Origin: Plesiocystis pacifica SIR-1
GTDB lineage: Bacteria > Myxococcota_A > Polyangia > Nannocystales > Nannocystaceae
Direction of reading: 5' to 3'
Assembly (NCBI RefSeq): GCF_000170895.1
Contig: NZ_ABCS01000001.1
Span: 1-64,000 of the forward strand
Length of the DNA: 64,000 nucleotides
Under the pieces are notes generated by a model, which saw only the letters and a program-made list of their open reading frames with translations, ran no database searches and had not been told where the DNA came from. Shown piece by piece: positions 30,438 to 41,087 of this stretch. Each line of letters begins with the position of its first letter. Within the stretch, counting starts at the first letter, position 1. The translations under genes and the position numbers were made by a program.

Positions 30438-33154
30438 TGGGAGGGCTTCTCCGAGCGGGGCGCCTCGAGGCTGGTCAGGGAGGCGACGGAGGCCTCGGCG
30501 ATGCCCGAGACGGCGACGATGTAGTAGGCGCGGTCGGGCTCGATGCCCGGGCGGATCGAGAGGTGCTCGGCGTCCGCGCCCGCGCGCTCGCGGACGAGCT
30601 CGACGGCCGCGCGCGGGATCACGGCCTGGCCGTCGCGGGAGAAGGGGCGGCTCACGCCGTCGGCGTCGAGGTCTTCGTAGCCGCTGAAGTTCAGGGCCCC
30701 GCGCAGCGTTCGGCGCTGGCGGCGGACGAAGGTGGCCAGGCGCGCGGCGGTGGCCATGGCCCGCTCCGCGCCGGCGAAGGGATCCCAGCGGGCGATGGGC
30801 TCGGCGTGGGGCTCGGCGGCCCGGCGCAGGCGCTCGATGTCGGCGAAGGGCAGCTCCTCGCGCCAGCGATCGTTGCGCCCGTAGTGCTCGCCGAGGCGGG
30901 CGAGGATGTCGTGGACCCGGCTCTCCCGGCCCTCGGGGACGAGCGCCGTCGACAGGGCGCGCGCGCCCTCGGGGCCGACGAAGGGCTCGACGAGGGTCTC
31001 CTCGGGGCTCGGGCCCGCGCTGTCGCCTGCGGGCAGGATGCCGAGCAGGCCCTCGAGGTCGTCGCGGCCGCCCCGGGTGCGGTCGTTGGGCAGGCGCACG
31101 CCGAGGTCGCGAAGGTGCTCGAGCAGCTCGCTCTGGGCCCGGCGCGCGGCCTTGTCCATGAGCAGCAGGGTCTCGGCGTCGGCGTCGAGGGCCGCGGTCA
31201 CGGCGAGCAGGGACTCGACGCGGGCGATGGCCCGGGACAGGCGCAGGCGCGTGGTGAAGTACTCGAGCAAGGAGCCGCGCTCGCCGGTGATCGTGTCAGT
31301 GAGCGCCGTCCACATCGCCTCGCTGGCCTCGAGCACGCGCAGGTGGGCGCGGCCGAGGGTCCAGCCCAGCCACGCGCCGCTGCCGAGCGCGCCGATGGCG
31401 AGCGCGGTCCACCGGCCGCCGCGGCGAAACAGCGGCTCGAACCAGTGCCCGGTATCCATGGCGATGGCGTCGGCGAACATGGCGAGGACCGCCGGCAGGA
31501 ACACCAGCGCGGCGATGACAATCAGTATGCCCCACAGCAACATGCGCGGGGGGTCGGGCTTGTGGCGGGCGGCGTCGAGGCAGGCCGCGTGGGCCTGGCG
31601 CAGGGCCTCGAAGTCGGGCGGTGGGGCCGGGCGCGCGCGGTCACGATCGCGCACGGCCTCGTCGAGCTGCTCGCCGAAGGCACGCCGCAATTTGCTGACC
31701 AGCTCCTCCGTGCGGCGGAGGCTCTGCGGGGCCGGATCAGCCCACAGCTCGCGATCGACGCGCTTTCGCAGGGTGCTCAGGAGCTCGTCTCGCCAGCGCT
31801 CGACGGCCGCGCGATCGCGAGCGACGACGTCGTCGAAGCGCTTGCGCTGGAGCAGCCGCCAGGTGTCCTCGATGGCGCGCATCCGCTCCGCGAGCCAGCC
31901 CGCGGGGACGGGAGCCGGCGGCGTGGGATCGAGCAGCGAGGGGTCCCCGTGGTCCGGGCCGTAGCGCGCGGTCAGCAGGTCGCCGCGCTCGTACCAGGGC
32001 AGCGGCGGGTCGGGCGTGACCGCCGGGGCGTAGCGCTCGAGCACGGCGCGGACGTCCTTCTCGGCCTCCTTGGCCCGCTCGCCGCGCTCCATGGCCAGGG
32101 CCTCGATCTGCTCGAGGGCGTCGGCCTCGCTGAAGCTGGCGTCGACCCGCGGCGCGTCTCGGACCGCGTCGAGGGCCTCGAGGGCCACGCGGTCGCGGCC
32201 GTAGGCGGCCAGCCGCGCCCGGGGGAGCTCGGCGACGGAGCACACGAAGGTCGCCAGGGGCTCCTTGGGCTGGCTCCCGTGCAGCAAGCTGGTGATCAGC
32301 TCGGCCCCGCCCTCGGCGCTCAGATCGGCGTAGAGCAGCATGGTCGCGAAGTTGCGCACGCACTGGCCGAGCTCTTCGCGGGACAGCACGGAGAACTCGG
32401 CGACGTCCTCGATGAGGTAGAGCTGGGAGACGGCGCGGCGCCGGGCTGGGGTGTCGGCGACGGACCGGCACAGCTGGCGCACGCAGTCGACGATGGCCTG
32501 GGCGGCGTCGGGTTTGGTCTCCGCGCCCTCGGTCGTGTCGGTCGCGTCGGGACCCGCGGTCTGCGACTGCGCGGCGCGGACCTGCTCGGCCCCGCGTACG
32601 GCGGGCGGGTGGGGCATGGTCAGCAGCGGCAAGATCACGCCGTTGCGCGCCTTCCCGGTGCGGTAGGCCTCGAAGATGGGCCCGAGCTCGGCCAGCAGGC
32701 GGGCCTGGACGCGAGCCAGGATGGGCCACAGCTGGTTGCGGACCTCGGCCTCGCCGAGATCGGCGAACACGAGGATGGTCAGCCGGGTCTGGTGCTCGGT
32801 CGCGGTCCCGTCGCGGACGCCGACCATGCGCGCGTGGGCGAGGGCCCGGCGCACGGCCCCGAGCACGTCCTCGGCGGCCTGCTCGGGCACGGTGAGGGTG
32901 CCGGCCGCGGGGCTCGACGTCCCGCGCTCGGCCCCGCGTTCAGGGATGTGGGCGAGCTCGACCCGGACCAGGCCCAGGCCGTCGTCGTGGCGCGGGTCGA
33001 AGCCGTCGAGGACGAGGGCCTGGTCGCGCTCGTCCCGGAGGCGCTGGGCGACCTGCGTGCCGAACTCGCCGACGCCGAGCAGGACCGCGGGGACCTCGAG
33101 GGTCCTGGACGCTCGACCCTCGCTCCGCTGCCCTACCGCGTCCACAGGGTTCAC
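30434..33154 (-). CDS. Large membrane protein linked to the tubulin-like GTPase
   Basis: 906 residues, GTG start 28 bases after the tubulin-like gene. The N-terminus has a phosphate-loop-like segment, AVLLGVGEFGTQVAQRL, in the same place and with similar spacing as FVGLGGSGGRAVGRI in the neighbouring GTPase. No G-G-T-G-S-G motif follows, so it may be a diverged, non-hydrolysing tubulin-like partner. Residues 340-530 are charged helices. Two membrane helices are at about 537-558 and 578-600, and about 300 cytoplasmic residues follow. It could tether the filament protein to the inner membrane. No family name is recognised. Confidence 0.78.
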
Positions 33155-33182
33155 TGACTTCGCTCAGGCGCCACGCGGCGCG

Positions 33183-36100
33183 CTAGTCGAGGACGGGGGC
33201 CAAGATGGCGCGGGCCTCGGCCAGGTCGCGGTACTCGGCGCTGCGGGTCTTCCCGTCGAGCTCGAGGTCCTGCGCGCGCACGGCCCAGCTCTTGGTCAGC
33301 TGCTTGAGCTCGGCCCGGAGCGCGTCGTCGAGGGTGGCGACGTCGGCGAGCAGGGGCGCGACCCAGCTGTCGTAGACCGCGGGCATGTCCTTGCGCAGGG
33401 CGATGAGCGCGTCGGCGGCCGCGAGCAAGCTGGTGCCCAGGGGCAGGGTGCGATCCTCGCGGACGCGCAGGACGTAGCCAGGCCCGCCCTTGACGGCTTG
33501 ATCGCCAAACTCGACGGTGCCGCGGGCCAGGCCCAGGGCCAGGCCGACGACGGACACCCGGCGCTGGGCCTCGACGGCCTCGAGCTTGGCGCGACGGTCC
33601 TCGGGGTCGAGGTCCGAGAGCCTCTCCCAGTGGTGGTCGATGTGCAGCGGCCAGGCCGGCTCGCGCTGGCCCTGGAAGCGGCGGTAGGCGGCCTTCATGT
33701 CCTCGTTGATGTGCGGGAAGCAGTACAGCGGCACCCCGAGGATGGACCGGTAGAACACGATGCGGTGGGAGTCGGGCCACTCGAGCTCCTGGGACTCGTC
33801 GCCCGTGGCCTCGCCGTAGACCTCGTGGAAGGGGCCCGTGCGCAGCGAGTCGTGCAGGCCCACGAGCAGCATGTTGGGGTGCTTGATGGTCCCGCGCAGC
33901 TCGGGCTGGTAGCGCGACAGGGGCTGGGCCTTGTTGATGGCCAGATCGATCTTGCGGCGGGCGTAGGTGCGGACCTTCTCGTCTCGCCACAGCGCGGTCG
34001 GGTCGAGGGGGCGGTCCTCGAGCAGGTCGACGGGCTCGCCCCGGGGGTCGTCGGTCTGGCGCCCGTAGTAGGCCGCCTCGAGGGCCAGGGCGTCGTCGAT
34101 GCGCAGGCCCAGGCGGCGGGCCGCGTCGTCGGCCTTGGGGTCGCCGAGGATCTCGGGCCCGAGGCGCTCCTTGGCCATCTCGACCAGGCGATCGACGATC
34201 TCCTGGACCACGCGGCGGGCGTCGGGGCGGACCGAGCCGCCGCGCTCGTCAAAGCGCGGGCGCAGGGCCTCGCGCAGGGCCACGAGCACGGCGTCTTGGT
34301 TTTGGAGCTCCGGGCGGCTCTCGATCTGGTCGACGTAGTACCAGCTCCAAAAGCGCATGCGCGCCGAGGGGTGCTGGAGCAGCTCGACGTCGAGGGCGTA
34401 CTCGTTGGCCTCGCTGCGCAGGCCCTCGACGCCGCCGTCGAACTCGTAGCGGCGGGCGAGCTCCTCGAGGCTCCGGGCCAGGCGCCCGGCGGACGACTCG
34501 ATGTCCCGGAAGGTCCGGCGCAGGTGCTCGGCGGCGCGGCCGAGGGCGCCCTTGAACTCGAGCAGGGCCGACTTGACCAGCCACGCGCGGATCTTGTCGA
34601 CGTAGTCGTTGAACAGGCCGACGGCGCGGTCGCGGGCGGCCTCGAAGTCCTTGTCCTTGCGGGTCAGGAGCTTGTCCCAGCCGCCGTGGGTGCGCTTGAT
34701 CTCCTGGGCCTGGGCGTTCATCTCGCTGCGGAAGCGGCCCTCGCCGCCCAGGTCGCTCTCGGCCTGGAGGCGCTGGACCTGCTCGCGCAGCTCGTCGATG
34801 GCCTGGGGCGCGAGGGGGCCGTCGGCGCTCTCGCGGAAGTCGATGAGCACGTGGCGCTGCTCGTAGAGGTTGAGCTCGGGGGACTCGTCGGGCCCGGCCT
34901 GGGCCAGGAACTCGGTCCACCAGTCGCCCGTGGCCACGCGGTCGAGCTGCAGCTGGAGGTGACGCTGGATGTTCTCGCGGGCCTCGGCGACCTGGCGCTG
35001 GAGGGCGTTGAGGCTGGCGGCGGGGGTCCAGCTGCCGTCGAGGATGCGGTCCGCCGAGATCTCGCGGACGCCCGCGGTCTGGTCGCGCAGCTCCTCTTGG
35101 GTCTTGTCGAGGGCCGCCTCGAACTTGCCGCGGGCGAGCTCGGGGAGCTCGGCCATGCGCTGCCAGATGCCGCCGTCGACGTCCTGCTGGCTGGCGAGCA
35201 GGCGGATCTTGCTGGTGAAGGCGTCGTCGATGCGCCGGGCCTTGGCGTCGTCGGACAGCTGGGCGAACTCTTCGGGGTTGATGGCGAAGCGGCGGAACTG
35301 CGCGCGCTGGCGCGGGGAGATGAGCGCCGGGTCGTCGAGCAGCACGTAGCGGCGCACGGCCGTGGCCGCGTAGCGCCGGGCGCAGTACTCGAGCACGTCG
35401 TGGCGCGGCAGGATCATCACCGAGGATCCGAGGGTGCCGTAGAAGGCCGAGTAGCCGTCCTTGCGGTCCCACAGCGCGTCCGGGAACAGGCGCCGGTTCT
35501 CCTTGGTGTAGTTGTCGTAGTCGGCCTGCTGGTCACCGATGATCGGCGAGAAGATCTGCACGTAGGTGGCGTCGGCCAGGGCCGCGCCGACGTCCTCGAG
35601 GCTGAAGGACTGGGGCCGGTCGACGACGTAGACGAGGTCGTAGGGCCGGCGGGTGGCCAGCTTCTTGTGCTTGTTGCGCGGGTCGTAGTGGAAGGTGAGC
35701 TCGTCGATGGGGTGCTGGGTGTCCAGCTTCATCAGGTGCTCGCACTCCTTGAGGGCCGCGTAGCCGTTGGCGTAGACGCCGTCGCGGTTCATGCCGACCA
35801 CGCTCTCGAAGGCCTCGGGGAGGATCGCAAAGCCGACCAGGCGGGCCGAGCGGTCGTCGAGGATGTCGCGCATGAGGTAGGCGAAGGGCAGGAACCCGCC
35901 CGAGCCCGTCCCGCCAGCGACGGAGAAGTAGACGAAGACCTGGATCGACGCGCTCTGGTGGCGCATGCCGTGGGCGTGGCTGCGCAGGTCGTTGGCGAGG
36001 GCCTGGAGCTTGGCGACCATGTCGCCGGTCTCGATGGAGCGGTTGAGGCTCAGCCGGCTCTCGATGCGGATCTGCCCGGCCCCGGCCCCGCTCTCCTCGC

Positions 36101-36437
36101 GGAAGTTGTACCAGTCGTGGACCCACTGGGTGAAGTAGTCGTCGGCGTCGGCGAAGCTCTCGCCGCGGCGCAGCTTGGAGTAGGCGACCTTGTCGAAGTC
36201 GCTGATCAGCACGGTCTCGTCGACCTTGCCGAACTCCTGGGTGCCCTTGCGCAGGCGGGCCAGGTCGGCGTCGTTGGTGTCGATGGCGACGAAGCGGACG
36301 AGGCTGCGGTACTGAAGGTCGAAGTCTTGCTGGGCGCGCAGGCGCTTGGCGATGCGGCCGACGGCGCGGCCGCCTGAACCGCCGAGTCCCACGAACAAAG
36401 TGGGGGTGACCTCGCCGGGCATGATTCGGATGGGCAT
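33183..36437 (-). CDS. Giant tubulin/FtsZ-like GTPase
   Basis: 1,084 residues from the ATG at 36437, selected for its AGGAG ribosome-binding site six to seven bases upstream. The N-terminal 450 residues have the FtsZ/tubulin nucleotide-binding pattern: FVGLGGSGGRAVGRI (residues 15-29), an Asp/Asn loop VAIDTNDADL and the signature GGTGSGG at 175-181. The remaining 600 residues are mostly charged helices and coiled-coil-like segments with no membrane helix. Such diverged tubulin-like proteins of about 1,000 residues are known in bacteria and have been predicted to remodel membranes; no experimental role is known to me. It is flanked on the same strand by a vWA membrane protein and a second membrane protein, which could anchor a polymer at the envelope. 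Confidence 0.85.
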   Translation of the reverse strand: MPIRIMPGEVTPTLFVGLGGSGGRAVGRIAKRLRAQQDFDLQYRSLVRFVAIDTNDADLARLRKGTQEFGKVDETVLISDFDKVAYSKLRRGESFADADDYFTQWVHDWYNFREESGAGAGQIRIESRLSLNRSIETGDMVAKLQALANDLRSHAHGMRHQSASIQVFVYFSVAGGTGSGGFLPFAYLMRDILDDRSARLVGFAILPEAFESVVGMNRDGVYANGYAALKECEHLMKLDTQHPIDELTFHYDPRNKHKKLATRRPYDLVYVVDRPQSFSLEDVGAALADATYVQIFSPIIGDQQADYDNYTKENRRLFPDALWDRKDGYSAFYGTLGSSVMILPRHDVLEYCARRYAATAVRRYVLLDDPALISPRQRAQFRRFAINPEEFAQLSDDAKARRIDDAFTSKIRLLASQQDVDGGIWQRMAELPELARGKFEAALDKTQEELRDQTAGVREISADRILDGSWTPAASLNALQRQVAEARENIQRHLQLQLDRVATGDWWTEFLAQAGPDESPELNLYEQRHVLIDFRESADGPLAPQAIDELREQVQRLQAESDLGGEGRFRSEMNAQAQEIKRTHGGWDKLLTRKDKDFEAARDRAVGLFNDYVDKIRAWLVKSALLEFKGALGRAAEHLRRTFRDIESSAGRLARSLEELARRYEFDGGVEGLRSEANEYALDVELLQHPSARMRFWSWYYVDQIESRPELQNQDAVLVALREALRPRFDERGGSVRPDARRVVQEIVDRLVEMAKERLGPEILGDPKADDAARRLGLRIDDALALEAAYYGRQTDDPRGEPVDLLEDRPLDPTALWRDEKVRTYARRKIDLAINKAQPLSRYQPELRGTIKHPNMLLVGLHDSLRTGPFHEVYGEATGDESQELEWPDSHRIVFYRSILGVPLYCFPHINEDMKAAYRRFQGQREPAWPLHIDHHWERLSDLDPEDRRAKLEAVEAQRRVSVVGLALGLARGTVEFGDQAVKGGPGYVLRVREDRTLPLGTSLLAAADALIALRKDMPAVYDSWVAPLLADVATLDDALRAELKQLTKSWAVRAQDLELDGKTRSAEYRDLAEARAILAPVLD

Positions 36438-36514
36438 CGCTGTCTCCTGAGGGGGGTGCTTCGTTGGGGCTGGGCCGCCCACCTGTTGGGGCGGCGAGAG
36501 AGGGAGGGGCCGCG

Positions 36515-39121
36515 TCAGCGGCGGAACATGAGGTAGGTGTCGTCGCGGCGCAGGACGATGGACGAGCCGATGGGGTGCTCACCGGCGGCGAGCGGCTGCC
36601 AGCCGGAGGACTCCTTGAAGGTCTCGACGCTGTCGCCCGCCGTGGGGTCGATGACCAGGGCGGCGTTGCCGTGGCCCCGGGCCTCGATGCGGGCGTCGTC
36701 GCCGAGGCCGCGGAGGCTGGGCAGGGCGGCCTTGGCCCCGCCGAGGTGCACGGTCGCGTGCTTGTAGAAGGCGCGCTTGGTCGTCTCGAGCGAGCGGATC
36801 AGCCGCCAGTCCTCGTCGCCCTCGCTGAGCTTGGACAGGACCTTGTGGCTCTCGGCGCGGGCCAGGACGGCGGTCTCGGCGAACTCGTGGGGCGAGGTGA
36901 ACCCGCGGATCAGCCAGATCAGCAAGCCCAGGCCGAGCAGCGCCGCGGCGATCTTGGCGATGGTCTTGCCCGGACAGACCCAAAAGCTCGGCTTGGCCAC
37001 GACGAGGGTGACCGGGACGGTGAGCGTCGAGCCCGAGCCTTCGGTGGTGTCGCGGACCCGGAGGGTCATCGGGTACTCGCCGGCCTGGCAGCAGTCGCGG
37101 GCGCGGAGCTCGACCTTCACGGATGCGCGCTCGCCAGGGTCGCCCGCCAGGCGCAGGGAGGTGTCGACGAGGGCGAACTCGAGGTCCTTGCCCAGGCCCT
37201 CGGCGGCCTCGGAGGGCTCGAGGCTGAGCTCGACCTTGGCGCTGACGGGGGCCGGGAACTCGAGCTCGCCGAGCGCCGAGGAGCCGCCGGTGACGCGGAG
37301 CTGCTGAGGCTCGGCGGCGGCTTGGCGCAGGGTCCCGGTCAGCGCGAGGCGGCGCTCGCCGATGGCCTGGGCGCTGCCCTTGCCCGCGACGGTGAGCTCG
37401 AGGGCGAGGGGGAGTTCGACCGGACCGTCCCCGGCGCCTTCGCCCCGACCCTCGGCGAGCTCTTGGATCGCGGGGCAGTAGCTGGCGGCCGAGACCGTCA
37501 CCTGAATGGTGAAGGGGTCCTGGAGGGCCGCGGTCGCCGGAGAGGGCTCGCAGCGGACGCAGGGGTCCTCGCCGCCGAGGAGGTCCATGGCGTCCCCGCC
37601 AGCCGCGGCGCAGCGGACCTCGGCCTCGCTGCCCTCGGGGAAGCTGCCCGTGTACTGGAGGGTGAGGACGGTGGGCACGGGCTTGGGGAAGACGCCCAGG
37701 TCGACGGACTCGATGGGCGCGTCCGGTTTGTCGGCGCGGGCCACCGAAGTGATCCCAAAGGCGCTCGATTGGATCGCCCGGCGAGCGACGACGGGCCGCG
37801 CGAGGGCCCCGTGGTCGGCTCGGAACCAGCGCTCGTGTCGGCCCTCCGAGAACACGCCGAGCTGGGCGTTGAAGCTGCCGTCGGAGTCGGGCTGCATGGC
37901 CGTGTGCTGGGCGCAGGCCTCGTCCTCGCACAGCTCGATGTCGAAGTCGAAGGACCGGGCGGGCTCGATGGTCTCGCCGCTGTCGCCGACGAGCCGGGCG
38001 TAGGCGCAGGCCGGCTGGCCCGAGCGGACGGCCCGCTCGCGGGTCCACGGCAGGTCCGGCTTGTCGGCCTTGGGGTCCGCGGGGCAGGGGACGACCACGG
38101 CCTCGACGCGCAGCTTGCCGTAGCTGGGGATGGGCAGCACCTCGACGCCGGCCTCCGTGGAGGACACGTTGAAGGGCAGGTCCCGGGGCCCGGTCTTGGT
38201 CACGCGCAGGCGCCAGGGGTAGTCGGCGTGGCGGAAGGTTGGACCGCCGGCGAGGGTCTCGAAGCGCGAGTCCATGCTCGCGTCGGTCAGGGCGCAGGTG
38301 AGCGTCGCCGCGGGGTCTTGCCCGGGCTGGCTCTGGAGCGCGAGCACGCGGACCTCCCGGGCGCCGGCGAAGGTCCGCGGGTCCCCGATGCCGCCGCCGT
38401 CGAAGCGCAGGCCTCGGGAGAAGGACAGGACCTGGGCGAAGGCGCGGAGCAGGGAGCGGCCGTCAAAGCTGACGCTGGGGTCCTCGATCCAGCCGGTGGC
38501 CTCGGCGTAGGCGGTGAGGGCCGGGTCGACGCCCTCGCTGCCCTTGGTCAGCAGGGCGAAGCGGAACTCGCCCTTGCGGTGGCTGGAGACCCCGGCGAGC
38601 CAGGCCTTGGCCGGGTCGACGCCGCCCTGGCACTTCCCGTCGGTGAGCAGCAAGAGGGTCTGGGGGGCGCCGGAGCTGGCGACCTCTTCGAGGAGGTCGC
38701 GGGCCTGAGCGAGGGCGGCGCGGCACGGCGTTCCGTCCTTGTGCAGGGCCATTCGCTCGAAGCGAGGACCCTCGAGGGCGCGCGCACCCTCGTCCCCGTC
38801 GCGGCCTTCGAGGAGCACGCGTGGAGACAGGAACTGCGCCTGGCTCACCTCGCCGTTGGCGAGCTGGTTGAGCCCGACGATCATCACCTGATCGCTGTCG
38901 CCCAGGGCCGCCCCGAGGGCCAGCGAGGCCATCATCACCAGGCGGTCCGGATCGTTGGTGTTCATGCTCCCGGAGTCGTCGATGACCACCAGGTACTGCC
39001 CCCAGGTCTCGGCCCGGGCGCGCTGGGGCGCCAGGCACAAGAGCAGGGAGAAGACCAGGGTCAGCGCGAGCGCGAAACGGCGGCTACGCTGGCGATGGAA
39101 GCTGTGATGGGTCAGACGCAC
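36515..39121 (-). CDS. vWA-domain membrane protein of the tubulin-like block
   Basis: 868 residues from the GTG at 39121, which gives a normal signal peptide (FALALTLVFSLLLCLAPQRARA); a TTG further up is in frame but less likely. A von Willebrand A domain starts at once, with a MIDAS motif D-D-S-G-S (residues 48-52) and TLLLLTDGKC further on. Several beta-rich domains with paired Cys follow to about residue 700 and should lie in the periplasm. One membrane helix (about 719-738, ALLGLGLLIWLIRGF) leads to a cytoplasmic domain of about 130 residues that may be FHA-like (PIGSSIVLRRDDTYLMF). A metal-dependent adhesion domain outside and a signalling-type domain inside make it a candidate transmembrane link to the tubulin-like protein encoded 77 bases downstream. 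Confidence 0.85.
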   Translation of the reverse strand: MRLTHHSFHRQRSRRFALALTLVFSLLLCLAPQRARAETWGQYLVVIDDSGSMNTNDPDRLVMMASLALGAALGDSDQVMIVGLNQLANGEVSQAQFLSPRVLLEGRDGDEGARALEGPRFERMALHKDGTPCRAALAQARDLLEEVASSGAPQTLLLLTDGKCQGGVDPAKAWLAGVSSHRKGEFRFALLTKGSEGVDPALTAYAEATGWIEDPSVSFDGRSLLRAFAQVLSFSRGLRFDGGGIGDPRTFAGAREVRVLALQSQPGQDPAATLTCALTDASMDSRFETLAGGPTFRHADYPWRLRVTKTGPRDLPFNVSSTEAGVEVLPIPSYGKLRVEAVVVPCPADPKADKPDLPWTRERAVRSGQPACAYARLVGDSGETIEPARSFDFDIELCEDEACAQHTAMQPDSDGSFNAQLGVFSEGRHERWFRADHGALARPVVARRAIQSSAFGITSVARADKPDAPIESVDLGVFPKPVPTVLTLQYTGSFPEGSEAEVRCAAAGGDAMDLLGGEDPCVRCEPSPATAALQDPFTIQVTVSAASYCPAIQELAEGRGEGAGDGPVELPLALELTVAGKGSAQAIGERRLALTGTLRQAAAEPQQLRVTGGSSALGELEFPAPVSAKVELSLEPSEAAEGLGKDLEFALVDTSLRLAGDPGERASVKVELRARDCCQAGEYPMTLRVRDTTEGSGSTLTVPVTLVVAKPSFWVCPGKTIAKIAAALLGLGLLIWLIRGFTSPHEFAETAVLARAESHKVLSKLSEGDEDWRLIRSLETTKRAFYKHATVHLGGAKAALPSLRGLGDDARIEARGHGNAALVIDPTAGDSVETFKESSGWQPLAAGEHPIGSSIVLRRDDTYLMFRR

Positions 39122-39203
39122 GAGGCTCGCCGATGCTGCCGCGCAGCCGGGTCCGCGCGCAACCGGGATCAGGGTCGGATGATTTCCGAGGCCGCGCAAG
39201 CGC

Positions 39204-41012
39204 TCACGCGGACAGGGGGTTGTCGACTCGGGTATAGTCGTAGTCGCTGCTGCGCTCGCGCAAGCGCATGCTCAGTAGTGCCTTTGCCCGGACCGTGGGC
39301 GCGAGCATGGCCTCGAGGTCCTCCCGGGCCCGCTCCCCGCCCCAGCGGGTCAGGCAGCCCTCGACGACCGTCCGGGTTCGGGCCCAGCTCTCGCCCGCGG
39401 GCACGCTCAGCGCCTCGGCGACGGCGAACACGTGGGTGAGGTGGGCGTGGAACAGAGTATGTTCGAGCTTGCCGCGGACCTCGGGCAGGTCGTCGGTCCA
39501 GATGAAGGACTCCGGGGCGAGGCTGAGCGTGTGGCCAGCTCGGGTCAGGCGCGGGGTGTGGATGCGGATGCCCCCGAGGTCGCGGACGGCGAAGCCGACC
39601 AGGCGGCCCTGGGCGACGCGGGCGAGGGTGTTTTGCAGGTGCACCTCGAGGGCCACGCCGTGGACCGTGAGAAGGCGCAGGCAGGGGGGGACGAGCAGGG
39701 CGATCCAGTCGCCGAGGAGGGCTCGGAGTCGCGCCTTGGCGTCGCCGGGGTAGCCCGAGGCGAGGCGCTCGAGGACCCGCTGGCTGGGGTCGAGGGGCCA
39801 GGGCTCGGCCACGGCGGCGCACACCCAGGCCTGGGCGCCATCGGAGCGAGACGGCGCCCGGCGCAGGATGGCGCCGAGGGAGGAGGCCCTCGAGTGGCGC
39901 GCGGGGTCGAGGCCGGCGGCCGCGGGCTCGACCATGATCTCGAGGCTCTGGGTCTTTGGGTCCTGGGCCTGGATGCGCTCGAGCAGGGCGCTGACCCGGG
40001 GCCCGTTGGTCACGCTCATGGCCGAGACCACGCGCTTGGCCGAGGTCGTGTGGATGTTGGTGGCGAGCTTGAGGTGGAAGGGGAGCGCGCGGTCTTCCAG
40101 GGTCACGGTCCGCAGGCTCAGCAGGGAGCGCACGGCGAGGGCCTGGCTGGGGTCTGGGGGCGCGCGGAAGGGGCGACCGTCGGCGGTCCGCAGCGCCCCG
40201 CGGGCGACGAGCTCGGGGAACAGCCGGGGCAGGAGCCGGCGCTGCGTCGGGTGGACGGGGATGCGCACCCAGCCGGGGTCTCGGGGCGCCCCAAAGCAGC
40301 GCACGGCGAGGGCGTCCCAGGTGCCCGCGCGCTGGACCTCGCTCGCCGCGACCTCGACCGTGGATATCCAGGCGCGGCCGAGGAGCTCGGGGGCGTGGCG
40401 GAGGTTGGCCGCGGCGCCCAGGCCCACGCGCGTCCGGGTCATGGGATGCCAGGGGTGCCCGTCGGTGACGAGGTGCTCGGGGTCGCGCACGCGCGGGTCC
40501 TCGGGCGAGCGCTGGGCGAGGGCGGGGCGGAGCCGCTGGGCCAGGCGCGCCCACGCGAGCTTGTCGACGCTGTCGTCGAGCTCGGCGCGAACGCGGGCGA
40601 GATCTCCCGGTCCGCAGTCTGCCCGGGCGCAGGGCAGGGCGATGAGCCCCGCGGGGTCGAGCAGGCGAGGGTCGAGGGCGCCGGACAGCTCGGGGAGGTC
40701 GAGGCCAAAGGCGCCCCACCGACGCAGAGGCAGGACCAAGGGGGCGCCGAGGGCCGGATCGTGCCAGCGCACCGACGCGGGCTCGCGCTCGCCCGGGACC
40801 AGGCCCTCGCGGACGCTCGAGAGCACGACCCGGGCGCCGATCTCGAGGGCGGCCCCTCGCCAGCACCGCGCGAGCGCGGCCGGCTCCAGCTCGCTCGCGG
40901 GCGCGAGCTCGGCGAGGGGGCCCCGGGCAAAGGCGAGGACGCGGCGGATCCACCGAGCCGCGCGCGCCTCGGCCTGGTGATCGACCTCGGCGGCGGTCGG
41001 GAGAGCTCGCAC
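39204..41012 (-). CDS. IucA/IucC-type NRPS-independent siderophore synthetase
   Basis: 602 residues, GTG start. Family motifs are in order: GHPWHPMTRTRVG (residues 185-197), the H-P-T-Q segment, KLATNIHTTSAKRVVS (ATP/substrate site), VHLQNTL and VRDLGGIRI. These enzymes use ATP to condense a citrate- or dicarboxylate-type acid with an amine or hydroxylamine during siderophore synthesis in the cytoplasm. Normal length. No hydroxylase, decarboxylase, transporter or TonB receptor is adjacent, so its substrate and product are unknown. It ends 82 bases before the vWA gene on the same strand and could share its transcript. Confidence 0.87.
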   Translation of the reverse strand: MRALPTAAEVDHQAEARAARWIRRVLAFARGPLAELAPASELEPAALARCWRGAALEIGARVVLSSVREGLVPGEREPASVRWHDPALGAPLVLPLRRWGAFGLDLPELSGALDPRLLDPAGLIALPCARADCGPGDLARVRAELDDSVDKLAWARLAQRLRPALAQRSPEDPRVRDPEHLVTDGHPWHPMTRTRVGLGAAANLRHAPELLGRAWISTVEVAASEVQRAGTWDALAVRCFGAPRDPGWVRIPVHPTQRRLLPRLFPELVARGALRTADGRPFRAPPDPSQALAVRSLLSLRTVTLEDRALPFHLKLATNIHTTSAKRVVSAMSVTNGPRVSALLERIQAQDPKTQSLEIMVEPAAAGLDPARHSRASSLGAILRRAPSRSDGAQAWVCAAVAEPWPLDPSQRVLERLASGYPGDAKARLRALLGDWIALLVPPCLRLLTVHGVALEVHLQNTLARVAQGRLVGFAVRDLGGIRIHTPRLTRAGHTLSLAPESFIWTDDLPEVRGKLEHTLFHAHLTHVFAVAEALSVPAGESWARTRTVVEGCLTRWGGERAREDLEAMLAPTVRAKALLSMRLRERSSDYDYTRVDNPLSA

Positions 41013-41087
41013 CTTTGCACCCTATCAGGTCGAAGGCGCCGCGCTGATGCGGTGGACGCGAGCGCCGAATGGGCTTAGGTTGAAAGA

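Noticed and set aside
30563..33157. 864-residue plus-strand open frame opposite the membrane-partner gene
   Set aside because: Composition dominated by Gly, Ala, Val, Glu and His as expected for a reversed G/C-rich frame; no motif, and the opposite strand has coupled genes.
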